64,000 bases of DNA from Autumnicola tepida (GTDB lineage Bacteria; Bacteroidota; Bacteroidia; Flavobacteriales; Flavobacteriaceae), in assembly GCF_031846485.1 (NCBI RefSeq), contig NZ_JAVRHQ010000001.1, forward strand, positions 434,001-498,000, in the 5' to 3' direction. Made by a program: the position numbers and the translations under genes. The notes beneath the pieces were generated by a model. That model worked only from the letters and a program-made list of their open reading frames with translations, was not told the origin of the DNA and made no database searches. This document shows positions 18,508 to 27,715 of the stretch, piece after piece (the stretch's first letter is position 1; every line of letters begins with the position of its first letter).

Positions 18508-21500
18508 TTTCAAGAATACTACACCCGACAGAAATAGAGAGAGCAAGTGTAAGAATAAAGAGTGGCAATAAATCTGGTACAGCTTTTTTCATCTTTGTTG
18601 ATAATAAAAAACATTTTTTATTTACATCTGAGCATAATATTCCAGAAGGAGAGTCTATTACATTATACACTGGAGATGATGGAGAGATTGAGGCAGAGGT
18701 TTTAGAAAGGATACCAGAACATGATGTTGCTATTCTTGTAGTCAAAAATATAACTATAGACAACATAACTGCACTTCCCCTAAAGAACATACAAATACCT
18801 TATAATGAAAACTGGGAGACTTATGGCTTCCCAGTGCAAAGAGTAATTTCTGGAGGAAGATATTCAGGTACTGTATCCCGGATTAGCAAGGGTACGAAAT
18901 GGGATGTAGATTTAACCTGTGATCAATATGCAGATCTTGAAGACTTTGCTGGTCTATCTGGTTCAGCTTTAATAATTGATGGTTATGCTGTAGGTGTTAT
19001 TGGGTATGATAATGTTGGTACCCTTGGGGCAACAAGTTTACGAAATATAGCTGAGGTTTTAGCAAAACACGAAATAGTTATCGCAGGTGATAAAGAATAC
19101 TCTACACCAGATTCAATAGAAGAGGATATCTTAAATAGTACACCTAATGATGAAGTGCTAGTCAAAATAAATGAAGTTATTACGGATCAAATTGCTTCCA
19201 GCTATTTTTTGGTAAATGGTAGTCCTGGTTCAGGCAAAACCACAATTGCGGCTCAATTAGAATTAGTAAATAATAATCATGTAATCGTTGATCGTTTCTT
19301 TGTTAAAGTTCCTGAAAGTGAAGAATACCCAACACAAATCAGGGCAACCCCTGAGTTTTTTATAAAATGGATTGAAGAAGTCTGTTATCGTGCATTGTAT
19401 AACAGCCCTCCTCCAAAACCCCAATCAGAAACAACTTTAAATGACAGAGTTTTAACAATTAATCAGGTTATTCAACAACTGTCAAATCATTACCAACAAC
19501 AAGGAAAGATTGCATTTTTGATAGTGGACGGTTTAGACGATGTTAGTAAATCTAAAATAGAAGATTATCTATTTGTTCTACCACCAAATTTACCATCGAA
19601 CTTTAAAGTCATCTTCTCCTGTACTTCTCGGGAAGTATTACCCTCTTCAATTCGAGGAATGATTAAAACTTCGAATGAGATTAAAGTTACTCCTTTATCA
19701 ATACAGAATGCTGAGAAATTTTTGTCTGAGCAATTAAAAGACAAGCAACTAAAGTCCACTCAAATAACCGAATTAGCTCAAAAATCAGAAGGGCATCCGC
19801 TATACATGCGGTATCTTATTAAATACGTTTTAGAAACTGCCGACCTTGATGCATTAGATAATTGGATTGATTCCATACCGGCTATCGGCGGAGAAATTGA
19901 AAACTATTATAATAAGATATGGCGACAATTAGATAACCAAACTAACGAAATTTGGTTGGCAGCTACCTTGGCGAGATTGAGAGTTCCAGTTGAAAAAAAT
20001 GTATTACAAGAATTATTACCTTCATCTACCAAAGATCATTTTATATCAAGTTTCAAGGAAATACAACACTTATTGAGGGATAAAACCGTAATAAGTATTT
20101 ATCACACATCGTTTTCAGATTTTATAAATGAAAAAACAACAGATATAAAAAATCAGGTTCATGCAAATATTGCTGAATATGTACTAAAGCATCGACAAAC
20201 AAACTTTGGAATTTCAGAGCGGGTTTATCATTTAGCACATGGAAATGAGCAGAACAAAAGAACTGCAATTGAAGAATGCAATCAAACTTGGGTAGATGAC
20301 TGTGCTCTGAATAGTATTAATCCCGATATAGTCTTGGCAGATATAAAGAACATTATCGGCATAGCAGCAGAATTGGGTATAGCTCACAAAGTCATTTCTT
20401 TGCTGCTTCTTTCACAACGTGTAAATTTTAGATACAATACGCTTTTTCAAGAAAATGCCGTTTTTCTTGTTAATGCTCTACTTTCTTTAAATAAGCCGGA
20501 AGAAGCTATTAGATATGTCGTTCGTAACAAAACTTTAATAACAGGAGATGGCGATGCACTCTATTTGTTACAAAAATTTTATGAGTATGATGCAAATGAA
20601 GAAGCTGAGGCCTTATTGAATGCGATCAATCAAACATGTAATAATATAACAGAAAACGGATTTGATGCTGATTCGTTTAATCGATTTATTCAATTAAAGT
20701 TTAGTGCTGTTACATTATCTGCTAATTCAGATTTTAAGGAAGCCTTTCATGAGTTCGATCATTTGAAAAGGACAGCAATTAAGATGATTGAAGCAAGCGG
20801 CAATCCCAAAGAAGTTGTTAACAAGTTCAAAGATGATATAGGCTCTTTCAATGGTGGATATTTTATTTGGCGATTTAATATTCCGCCAATATCAAAAAAA
20901 ATTGAAGAAGAATTGAAGTCTTTCAATTTTGATGATCGTTCGAGCGGTTACATTGCTTTAACAATTTATCATGCTTTGGATTTTCAGGAAAAGAGTCCAA
21001 AAAGAAAAAAAGTTGACAATATTCCAGTTTGGATTGAAGACTTAGAATATGTGATTGATAAATATGGCACAAATTCCGATTATCACTTCATGCTATTGCA
21101 TATTCTTTTGGGGAGGTCGAGAAGAGTAGATATTATTGAAGCCCTCTACCAAGAAGTATATCCCAATGAAGAGAAACTTGATTTTAGAAAAGAGAATGGA
21201 GTTGATTTGAATCACCAATCTATACATCGATTTACCCTTTACGCAGAATGCCTAGGATTTTTTGATACTTCCAATAAGTTCCCAGAGTTACCTAAATATG
21301 GATTTTTTTTTGGTAACTGGGAGGGTAATATTAAGATGATCTTTCTATATATATGTTTTCTTGATGGTAAAATAAAGCGTTACCAAATGGAGGGTAAAGT
21401 TGAGGAAATCAAGTCGCTTGAATCAAATTTTAGAGATTTATTTGAAAAGCTGATTCCTGATCTTAGGGATAGAATGAACTGGAAGCGTGGTTATGCTCTG

Positions 21501-24347
21501 CCTGAATCTATTTATCCCAATATATATAAGCGTCTTATTCACTTACTTAAGAATTTTTTTCCTAATCAGGTGATTGTGTTTACTGAGGTGATTGTACAGA
21601 AAAAAAACTATCAACTCGGATTATATACAGAAGGATATACAGATAGCCTATTTGTCATAGCACGGGAGCTCGCCAAAGATCCTGAATATGAATTGTCCGC
21701 TTTTAAAGTAACCAGAGTGTTGGAAGAGCATATTATAACTACAATAGAAAATCGCTGGGAACGAAATGAATATCTGTTAAGATTGATAGAGCTATATGCA
21801 TTACTGAAAAACAAAGATAAAGCGGCTGATATTTTTGAAGAAATGATTGATACCTCCATGGGTCCATCGTGGTATAAGGAGGCGCAATTAGGAATTATTA
21901 ATACAGCAGTTTCAAATATTATCCCTGAAAACGGCGACCAATCCTATTTGCAAAAGTTTGCCGCTCATTTGCATAATGCTTCAGGAGAAATGACATTTCA
22001 ACGTTACGTAAAACAACAACAAGAAGAATTTGTAGGAGATTTAGCTAAAATTGGTTTCTTGGATAAATCAATCTCCTATTTTAAATACTTATTACTTCCT
22101 GACTATAGAACAGTTATTGATAATGCAGAATTGTGTAAAGTAGATATGCCTTATTTAGGACATAGTTATGTACTAGGAGCAAGAGGAATTGAGGAACAAA
22201 GTGGTATATTAGATATGCTTCGGAATATCGATTGTAAAGGATCATTGATTGCTTGGGGGCTTAGTGAATTATTTATATTAGGTGATGACAGGTATATTAG
22301 AGGCTATGCTAAAGTACAAGCAAGTATCTTGAATTATATCGAAAATAATGAAACGGAGAAACTGGATATAATTTTTAAACGTATGTCCCGGTTTGTAGTT
22401 ACTGAAGTATCTGATGAGTATCGGTATGAATATCTTCGTGAACTATTCAGTGAATTAAGTCAATCAAATTTCGAAAGAGTTAAGGGTTATTTAGAATCTG
22501 TTGGTCTGAAACCAACAAATTCCGTACAGGAAAGTGCAGATAAAACAGATACGACCTCTTCACAAATTAATGAAAGAGAAGATCCTTTAGACAAATTAGT
22601 CAAGGCTAAAGAAGATGCGCAAAAAAAACTTACTACTGAAAACAAAAGTGAAGCACGAAAAATAATCGTAGAAGCTTTGCAGGAAGTGCAAAATCAAAAT
22701 TATGGAATATGGTCATTCAATTACTCGAGCAAAATAAATGAAATTAGGAATCTTCTTTCTGAAAGTTATAATAACTCCTTTGAGTTTATTAAAAATATAA
22801 GAAACCTGATTATAAATGAACCCTATTTTGAAGAATGGGTTATAGCCAATCAGATTATTAGTCTACTTCGAAATATAAATGACGAACAGGAGAAGCAATT
22901 AATTTTATCATCCGTCCTTGAGCATATTGATTTAATGGTAAGAACGCCAAAATTATTCTACAGCAAATATGGTTGGATAAGTAATAATGTTATCGATAAT
23001 ATTACTAATCAAAATGATCAATTGCTGTTAGAATTGCTAATTTGGTTTTTAAACCATCCGTCTCTTGTTGTTAAGAACAGGACGATAGAGATATTAACCT
23101 GGCTAGGCACTGCCATGCCTGAAACAGTAACTTATGCACTGATAAACGAAATAACTTGTCAGGGATACAAAATCTCAAAAGAACTTTCAGCTTCTATTAT
23201 TCATCAGATTTCCAATCTAAACCCAATAGGATTTCCAGAAGTATTAAAAAACATTCTTGAGCAGAATGAACAGAAATTAATGGAACTTCAGCATTTTATG
23301 ATAAAAAATACTCTGTTGGATTCTCTAAGAGAACTAAAATCACATGGTGTTAACAGCTTAGATAGTTTGATTGCAAAATTTGAGCAAACATTTATAGCTT
23401 CTACTAAAGGCAATGGAGATATTATATTCGAAGAAGAGTATTTAGAGTCAATAAGTGATTATTTGTATGAACTTAATGAGCTTAATTTTTTGACTAAAGA
23501 ATTTGCTCAAACACTTTTGGGGCAAATCAAGAAAATGACTCCACTATCGATTAAAGAATGTCAAAAAGCAAGTGGGTATATTGACAGAAGTTTTAATGAC
23601 CACAATGACATTACTCTTGTTTCGGATTTTGATACAATATTGAGGTACTCTCTTAATATTGCAATTAGTTCTTGTGTAACACTTGAAGGTAAACAAAAAG
23701 TAGCTGATATAATGCGGTTCTATCAGCCTACCTTTCCTGAAAATAATTTACATACTCAACTTAATACTAATAGAGAACAACAATTTGAAACAACGATTAA
23801 AAATTTGTTTAGTGAGGGCAAAATGGAATTTGAAAAACTGTTCTTTGAGGGTGAAATAGTATTGAATTATTTTAGTACTAAATATGCCGAATCTCGCCGT
23901 AGTTCTAATGAAAAAATTGAGCTTACATCTTATTTAATCCCACTAGATAAATATAAAAATGATAGGCATTCTTATCCTTGGTTAACTTTCTCGGCAAATA
24001 GGAATCCTTATGCCACTAATTACGAAGACGATAAAATTGTGATTCCTTTTTTTATCAAAAGCGAATATGCCGGAAATGTCACAGGAAGTGAGCTAGTGCC
24101 TGCAATAATCAACCCTAATATTAAGACATTGATTAAAGATATAGCAAGCGATATTAAATCAGTGTACTGGAGAAGGGGAAGAAATTGGGATAATCATATG
24201 CAAGGTGTAGCTTTGAAAACAGGATATTTTTATACAATTCCTGAGAATTCTATTAATATTCTAAAGGCTAAATATAAATTGATATTACAGGTATATTATG
24301 GATATGAGTTCAAATATATTGATGTCTTTGAACAAAAAGAAATATAA
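18504..24347 (+). CDS. trypsin-like protease-STAND NTPase fusion (AVAST type 1-like)
   Basis: This 1947-residue sensor-effector starts with a trypsin-like serine protease domain whose triad looks intact: H44 (TSEHN), D74 (HDVAI) and S152 (GLSGSA). A STAND/NACHT NTPase follows with Walker A GSPGSGKT (239-246, K245) and Walker B LIVDGLDD (339-346). The remaining 1400 residues are helical and likely TPR/HEAT-like, matching sensor domains of antiviral STAND proteins. Predicted action: a phage protein binds the repeats, the NTPase oligomerises, and the protease is switched on. It overlaps the MBL gene by 4 bases; one base after its stop, the first of three small paralogues begins. The domains are clear; the trigger is unknown. 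Confidence 0.88.
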   Translation: MISRILHPTEIERASVRIKSGNKSGTAFFIFVDNKKHFLFTSEHNIPEGESITLYTGDDGEIEAEVLERIPEHDVAILVVKNITIDNITALPLKNIQIPYNENWETYGFPVQRVISGGRYSGTVSRISKGTKWDVDLTCDQYADLEDFAGLSGSALIIDGYAVGVIGYDNVGTLGATSLRNIAEVLAKHEIVIAGDKEYSTPDSIEEDILNSTPNDEVLVKINEVITDQIASSYFLVNGSPGSGKTTIAAQLELVNNNHVIVDRFFVKVPESEEYPTQIRATPEFFIKWIEEVCYRALYNSPPPKPQSETTLNDRVLTINQVIQQLSNHYQQQGKIAFLIVDGLDDVSKSKIEDYLFVLPPNLPSNFKVIFSCTSREVLPSSIRGMIKTSNEIKVTPLSIQNAEKFLSEQLKDKQLKSTQITELAQKSEGHPLYMRYLIKYVLETADLDALDNWIDSIPAIGGEIENYYNKIWRQLDNQTNEIWLAATLARLRVPVEKNVLQELLPSSTKDHFISSFKEIQHLLRDKTVISIYHTSFSDFINEKTTDIKNQVHANIAEYVLKHRQTNFGISERVYHLAHGNEQNKRTAIEECNQTWVDDCALNSINPDIVLADIKNIIGIAAELGIAHKVISLLLLSQRVNFRYNTLFQENAVFLVNALLSLNKPEEAIRYVVRNKTLITGDGDALYLLQKFYEYDANEEAEALLNAINQTCNNITENGFDADSFNRFIQLKFSAVTLSANSDFKEAFHEFDHLKRTAIKMIEASGNPKEVVNKFKDDIGSFNGGYFIWRFNIPPISKKIEEELKSFNFDDRSSGYIALTIYHALDFQEKSPKRKKVDNIPVWIEDLEYVIDKYGTNSDYHFMLLHILLGRSRRVDIIEALYQEVYPNEEKLDFRKENGVDLNHQSIHRFTLYAECLGFFDTSNKFPELPKYGFFFGNWEGNIKMIFLYICFLDGKIKRYQMEGKVEEIKSLESNFRDLFEKLIPDLRDRMNWKRGYALPESIYPNIYKRLIHLLKNFFPNQVIVFTEVIVQKKNYQLGLYTEGYTDSLFVIARELAKDPEYELSAFKVTRVLEEHIITTIENRWERNEYLLRLIELYALLKNKDKAADIFEEMIDTSMGPSWYKEAQLGIINTAVSNIIPENGDQSYLQKFAAHLHNASGEMTFQRYVKQQQEEFVGDLAKIGFLDKSISYFKYLLLPDYRTVIDNAELCKVDMPYLGHSYVLGARGIEEQSGILDMLRNIDCKGSLIAWGLSELFILGDDRYIRGYAKVQASILNYIENNETEKLDIIFKRMSRFVVTEVSDEYRYEYLRELFSELSQSNFERVKGYLESVGLKPTNSVQESADKTDTTSSQINEREDPLDKLVKAKEDAQKKLTTENKSEARKIIVEALQEVQNQNYGIWSFNYSSKINEIRNLLSESYNNSFEFIKNIRNLIINEPYFEEWVIANQIISLLRNINDEQEKQLILSSVLEHIDLMVRTPKLFYSKYGWISNNVIDNITNQNDQLLLELLIWFLNHPSLVVKNRTIEILTWLGTAMPETVTYALINEITCQGYKISKELSASIIHQISNLNPIGFPEVLKNILEQNEQKLMELQHFMIKNTLLDSLRELKSHGVNSLDSLIAKFEQTFIASTKGNGDIIFEEEYLESISDYLYELNELNFLTKEFAQTLLGQIKKMTPLSIKECQKASGYIDRSFNDHNDITLVSDFDTILRYSLNIAISSCVTLEGKQKVADIMRFYQPTFPENNLHTQLNTNREQQFETTIKNLFSEGKMEFEKLFFEGEIVLNYFSTKYAESRRSSNEKIELTSYLIPLDKYKNDRHSYPWLTFSANRNPYATNYEDDKIVIPFFIKSEYAGNVTGSELVPAIINPNIKTLIKDIASDIKSVYWRRGRNWDNHMQGVALKTGYFYTIPENSINILKAKYKLILQVYYGYEFKYIDVFEQKEI

Positions 24348-24348
24348 A

Positions 24349-24591
24349 ATGATTACTCCAAATAATAGAAAAGAGTTCGAACGGCACATTGATATTTTAG
24401 CTGAAAGTATTGAAAGAAAAACATTTCAATTGCCACCTAGTCGAAGAATATTAAGGGGATTGTTAAGTGCGAAACAATTACCCAATAAAAGAATTAGTTT
24501 TTTAACTATTGATGAATCTACTCGGTTGTTAGCAAACTCTTTAGCTAATTTTGATAGGCCAGAATTTAAAAACAGAAAAAATGCCAGATAG
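24349..24591 (+). CDS. small paralogous protein 1 of 3 downstream of the protease-STAND gene
   Basis: This is an 80-residue basic, helical protein I do not recognise. It shares a frame with its two downstream neighbours: NNRKEFERH near the N terminus and PNKRISFLTIDESTRLLANS near the C terminus. The ATG at 24349 starts one base after the STAND stop; an upstream in-frame ATG at 24298 would overlap the STAND gene by 50 bases and is not supported by the paralogues. There is no signal peptide or membrane segment. It is probably a partner or regulator of the protease-STAND protein. Confidence 0.8.
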   Translation: MITPNNRKEFERHIDILAESIERKTFQLPPSRRILRGLLSAKQLPNKRISFLTIDESTRLLANSLANFDRPEFKNRKNAR

Positions 24592-24826
24592 TAGAAAAGA
24601 ATTTGAATATAATATGTATATGTTTTTGGAAAAGTTAGAAAGAGGTCAGGTACATATATCTAGGTCTAATACCAGAACTATCAAAGGTATTATCAATGCT
24701 AGATATGCACCTAATAAAAGAGTTAACCTTCATACAATAGATGAAATGGCTAGATTAATGGCAAATAGCATTGCCAATATGATGCAACACAAACAATTAA
24801 AACCAGAAGATGAGGGAGAGGAGTAA
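24581..24826 (+). CDS. small paralogous protein 2 of 3 downstream of the protease-STAND gene
   Basis: This 81-residue paralogue of the preceding protein has DSRKEFEYN at the start and PNKRVNLHTIDEMARLMANS near the end, aligned without obvious gaps. The ATG at 24581 overlaps the previous gene by 11 bases; a TTG further upstream is rejected because the paralogues all begin a few residues before the RKEFE motif. Divergence is substantial outside the two motifs, so this is an old duplication, not a recent tandem copy. Function unknown. Confidence 0.8.
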   Translation: MPDSRKEFEYNMYMFLEKLERGQVHISRSNTRTIKGIINARYAPNKRVNLHTIDEMARLMANSIANMMQHKQLKPEDEGEE

Positions 24827-24833
24827 ATATGGA

Positions 24834-25073
24834 ATGCCTCCGCCGAAAACTAGGAGAGAATTTGAACATAATCTTTTTTTATTAGTAGAAGAAACAAATA
24901 GAATCCTAGCAAGTGATGAGAAGGATATTATACGAAATTTCTTATGGGCAACATATCCACACATAAAAGGTATAAGAAACCATCCAAACGGTAGGATTAA
25001 TTTTTTAACAGTGAATGAACAAGCTCGCCTACAGGCGAATATGAAAAAATGGATGAGTAGAAATAATTATTAG
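24834..25073 (+). CDS. small paralogous protein 3 of 3 downstream of the protease-STAND gene
   Basis: This is a 79-residue paralogue with KTRREFEHN near the start and PNGRINFLTVNEQARLQANM near the end, plus a short insertion (YPHIKGIRNH) before the second motif. The ATG at 24834 is preferred over one at 24810: it matches the paralogues and has an AGGAG ten bases upstream (24819-24823), one of the few real Shine-Dalgarno sites in this region. It begins 7 bases after the stop of the second copy. Function unknown. Confidence 0.8.
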   Translation: MPPPKTRREFEHNLFLLVEETNRILASDEKDIIRNFLWATYPHIKGIRNHPNGRINFLTVNEQARLQANMKKWMSRNNY

Positions 25074-25130
25074 TAGCTATAAATCGAGACCCCACCATAT
25101 TTTGAGTAGGATCCTAAAACCCTTAATAGG

Positions 25131-25138
25131 TAGCTTTG
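25131..25138 (+). promoter_or_regulatory. candidate -7 box (TAGCTTTG)
   Basis: TAGCTTTG fits the Bacteroidota -7 consensus TAnnTTTG and lies 23 bases before the ATG of the AlbA-type gene. A TTTG at 25101-25104 could be the -33 element, but the 26-base spacing is longer than usual. Confidence 0.4.
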
Positions 25139-25161
25139 TATTTGAGAAATGCAGAGTGAAA

Positions 25162-26529
25162 ATGGAAAGAGGAGAAACTCAAAATATAGAATATAAGCAG
25201 GCATGGAGGGATGAATACCTGAAATGGATTTGTGGTTTTGCCAATGCAAAAGGAGGACATATTTACATTGGTATTGATGATAATGGAAATATTATCGGCG
25301 TAGATAATTATAAAAAGCTAATGGAAGACATTCCAAACAAGTCTGTTAACCATTTAGGACTTGTGGTTGATGTGAATCTCCATGCGGCTGAAGGAAAAAA
25401 TTACCTTGAAATTATTGTTCCGATTAGTAATGTAGCCATTGCTTATCATGGAGTTTATCACTACCGAAGCGGAAGCACCAAACAAGAACTTAAAGGAATT
25501 GCTTTACAAAACCTGTTGCTCAATAAAATGGGAAAGAAATGGGAGGATATGGCTGTTGAAGGAATAACATTTTCCGACCTTAATGGTAATAGCATTCAAG
25601 CATTTATTATTAAGGCAATTGAGAAAGATCGTATTCCTCCAAATACACTAAACATTGGTAAGCAAACCCTATTCAAAAACCTCGGACTTCTTACAGAACA
25701 AGGGCAGCTAACAAATGCCGCCGTTTTATTATTTGGGAAAAATCTAATCAAGGTATCGGTAACAGCAAGTTTCAAGATTGGACGATTTGGAAAATCCAGC
25801 CATAATCTTTTGTTTCAAGACATCGTTGAAACTAATATTTTTGAGATGGCTGATAAAGTAATCGAAATCCTTAAAACCAAATATTTGGTTAGACCTATTT
25901 CCTATAAAGGCTTGGAGCGTATGGAACCGTTGGAATATCCAGAAACGGCATTAAGAGAAGCAATATTGAATGCTATTATTCATAAGGATTATTCCAGTAC
26001 ATATACCTTTCTTCGTGTTTATGATGATCGATTACATTTATGGAATCCGGGAACTTTACCCGAGGAATTGACAATAGATAAACTAAAAAAGGAACATTCA
26101 TCCTATCCCCGAAATCGAAATATAGCCAATGTTTTTTTTAAAGCTGGCTATATCGAATCCTGGGGACGAGGTATTAATAAAATTATCGATGCCTGTAAAG
26201 AAGCTGGATTGCCTGAGCCGATTATTGAGGAAGATCAAGGTGGAGTAAGTGTTATTTTTCTAAAAGATATTTATACAGAAGAAATTCTGAAAACATACAA
26301 TCTTGAATCTCGACATATTAAAGCTTTGTTATTTATAAAAGATAATGGTCGGATTAATAATAAACAATACCAAGAACTTTTTGAAATCTCCAAAAGGATG
26401 GTGTCTTATGATTTACAAATGCTTGTTGATAGGAATTTTATAACCAAAATAGGTTCCACCGGAAAGGGAACCTACTATATTCTCCAAAGGGGCAATAAAG
26501 GGGCAAAATTACCTCTAAAGGGGCAATAA
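25162..26529 (+). CDS. AlbA/HATPase_c_4 (Schlafen-like) ATP-binding transcriptional regulator
   Basis: This 455-residue protein has the COG2865 architecture. An N-terminal AlbA_2/Schlafen-like domain contains ETQNIEYKQAW, GFANAKGGHIYIGIDDNG and the HYHYRSGS-like patch. A GHKL-type C-terminal ATPase domain (TALREAILNAIIHKDY, then ESWGRGINKI) follows, and then a winged-helix end with a Lys/Gly-rich tail (GNKGAKLPLKGQ). Such proteins are often called RecG-like or divergent-AAA regulators and are frequent in defence islands. The ATG at 25162 places the AlbA motif directly at the N terminus; an upstream TTG at 25102 is rejected. A decayed 3' end of a related gene lies at 46.5 kb. Confidence 0.85.
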   Translation: MERGETQNIEYKQAWRDEYLKWICGFANAKGGHIYIGIDDNGNIIGVDNYKKLMEDIPNKSVNHLGLVVDVNLHAAEGKNYLEIIVPISNVAIAYHGVYHYRSGSTKQELKGIALQNLLLNKMGKKWEDMAVEGITFSDLNGNSIQAFIIKAIEKDRIPPNTLNIGKQTLFKNLGLLTEQGQLTNAAVLLFGKNLIKVSVTASFKIGRFGKSSHNLLFQDIVETNIFEMADKVIEILKTKYLVRPISYKGLERMEPLEYPETALREAILNAIIHKDYSSTYTFLRVYDDRLHLWNPGTLPEELTIDKLKKEHSSYPRNRNIANVFFKAGYIESWGRGINKIIDACKEAGLPEPIIEEDQGGVSVIFLKDIYTEEILKTYNLESRHIKALLFIKDNGRINNKQYQELFEISKRMVSYDLQMLVDRNFITKIGSTGKGTYYILQRGNKGAKLPLKGQ

Positions 26530-26559
26530 AGAAGCAATTGAACAAAACTACTTCTTAAA

Positions 26560-26805
26560 CCATTTGTAAATAAGTGATTTGAATTTTTTTAAGCAGCCAG
26601 TATATCAGCTAAAAGCTTTAAATCTTCTATTAATTGGTTCGAGTTCTGTACCATAGCGTTCACTATAATTACAAAATCCTTCAAAGTCATTGATTTTGAA
26701 GGGTTTTTTGATTCATTTTATAAAAAAAGGAAATTAAAATAAATATTAAATTACTGATTTTTATTGGTTTACGGTTCGAATACCAAGAGGTTATTAGCTG
26801 TGCGT
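26560..26805. repeat. accessory-region repeat, copy 1 (minus-strand C-terminal peptide)
   Basis: On the minus strand 26589-26690 is an open frame of 33 codons ending in NQLIEDLKLLADILAA. The same C-terminal peptide is encoded at 29351 and 46966, and in degraded form at 46736. Similarity to copy 2 continues beyond the coding part, through GGAAATTAAAATAAAT and CCAAGAGGTTA. The repeats share orientation. They may be duplicated 3' ends of a gene used as an integration target, or ends of a mobile unit. The parent gene is not in the window. Confidence 0.6.
26677..26709 (+). terminator. intrinsic terminator
   Basis: The stem CCTTCAAA/TTTGAAGG (26678-26685 and 26695-26702) is followed by a run of T. 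It lies about 150 bases after the AlbA-type gene and can end the defence-island transcript. Confidence 0.65.
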
Positions 26806-27394
26806 GTTTATTACTTGGAAAGAGAAACTGATTCTATTCTGGAAACGGATTTGTCGGCTTAACGCTTTTGTTTGAAGGGAGCAATTGGGGCTAAAGGGTT
26901 GCGCATGGGCATCTTCTCAAAGGCAATTTTTCTTGCTAAAATTGTGTCACACATTATTCCCGCGGTGTATTTTATCTTTCAATCCAAACGATTAAATTTA
27001 TTTTAGATTATAATCCAGTCTTGCTAAGACTTGGGGTTTCTGGGAATGTCGTCTCCATTTATAATATCTGGGCCGGGTTGCCTTTAGGGAATCTTATCTT
27101 AGAGTAATCTAAATAAGATTGATATGAGAAAAAAATAATCCTAGACCTACGATAGCTATCCCTGTGAGTTGGTGGCAAATTTGATAGTCATTATTAGGGT
27201 TATTCAGGCTTGCAGCTTCGAAAAACTGACTAAAGATATATTAAGGTAACTAGTAAAACTAGGCAGGCTTATTAAAAGTGAAAAATGAGTATATTGGCTC
27301 TTTGTTCTTTAAATATTTCTTGTGTAGGCACTAGGAAAAAGATGACACGCCTATAATGAAATGCATAGATTATTCCCCGATGGGATGTTGTTAC
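26806..27394. other. non-coding stretch with a palindrome
   Basis: No gene is supported here. The only notable element is the inverted repeat at 27090-27120, AATCTTAT...ATAAGATT with a second nested pair TAGA/TCTA. It could be a terminator without a T run or a protein-binding site. The remainder is AT-rich with stops in all frames. Confidence 0.4.
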
Positions 27395-27620
27395 CGGGCA
27401 GGCATGGAAACGCAACGGGTTAAAAAGATTTTTAAGACCCTGCCTCCAACTATGCAAGGAAATGTTTATTTTTATGTAAGCAATGCGTTTATTCTCGTAA
27501 AGAGATAGCTCAAAAATTTAATGTTACTCCCAAAACTTTAGAAAATAAAATAGGAAAGGCCTCGAAACAGATTCGGGAGAAGATGACGGATGATTTGATA
27601 ACCATGCTCTTTTCATACGA
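27395..27620 (+). pseudogene. decayed ECF-type sigma factor region 4
   Basis: Two plus-strand frames together resemble the end of an ECF sigma factor. The first gives FKTLPPTMQ (about 27440-27465). After a frameshift near 27475 the second gives SRKEIAQKFNVTPKTLENKI and SKQIREKM, the typical helix-turn-helix of region 4. No start or upstream region 2 can be seen. It abuts the secreted-protein gene at 27716. Confidence 0.55.
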
Positions 27621-27715
27621 CCAAGGATACAAAAATTTAAAAATACGCACTGCAAATTTTAGGGGTTCCCTACACTCTAAAAATTTTTATTATTTAACAA
27701 ACTTTACCAATGACT

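Noticed and set aside
24298..24348. Upstream ATG for the first small paralogue
   Set aside because: It would overlap the STAND gene by 50 bases and add 17 residues that the other paralogues lack.
26480..26535. Repeated AAAGGGGCAA units as a short repeat array
   Set aside because: They are codons of the Lys/Gly-rich tail of the AlbA-type protein and not spaced like CRISPR repeats.
26630..26660. GGTTCGAG, like a tRNA T-loop, in the tail repeats
   Set aside because: The flanking bases do not form a T-stem, there is no acceptor or anticodon arm, and the same bases are explained as codons of the repeated C-terminal peptide.
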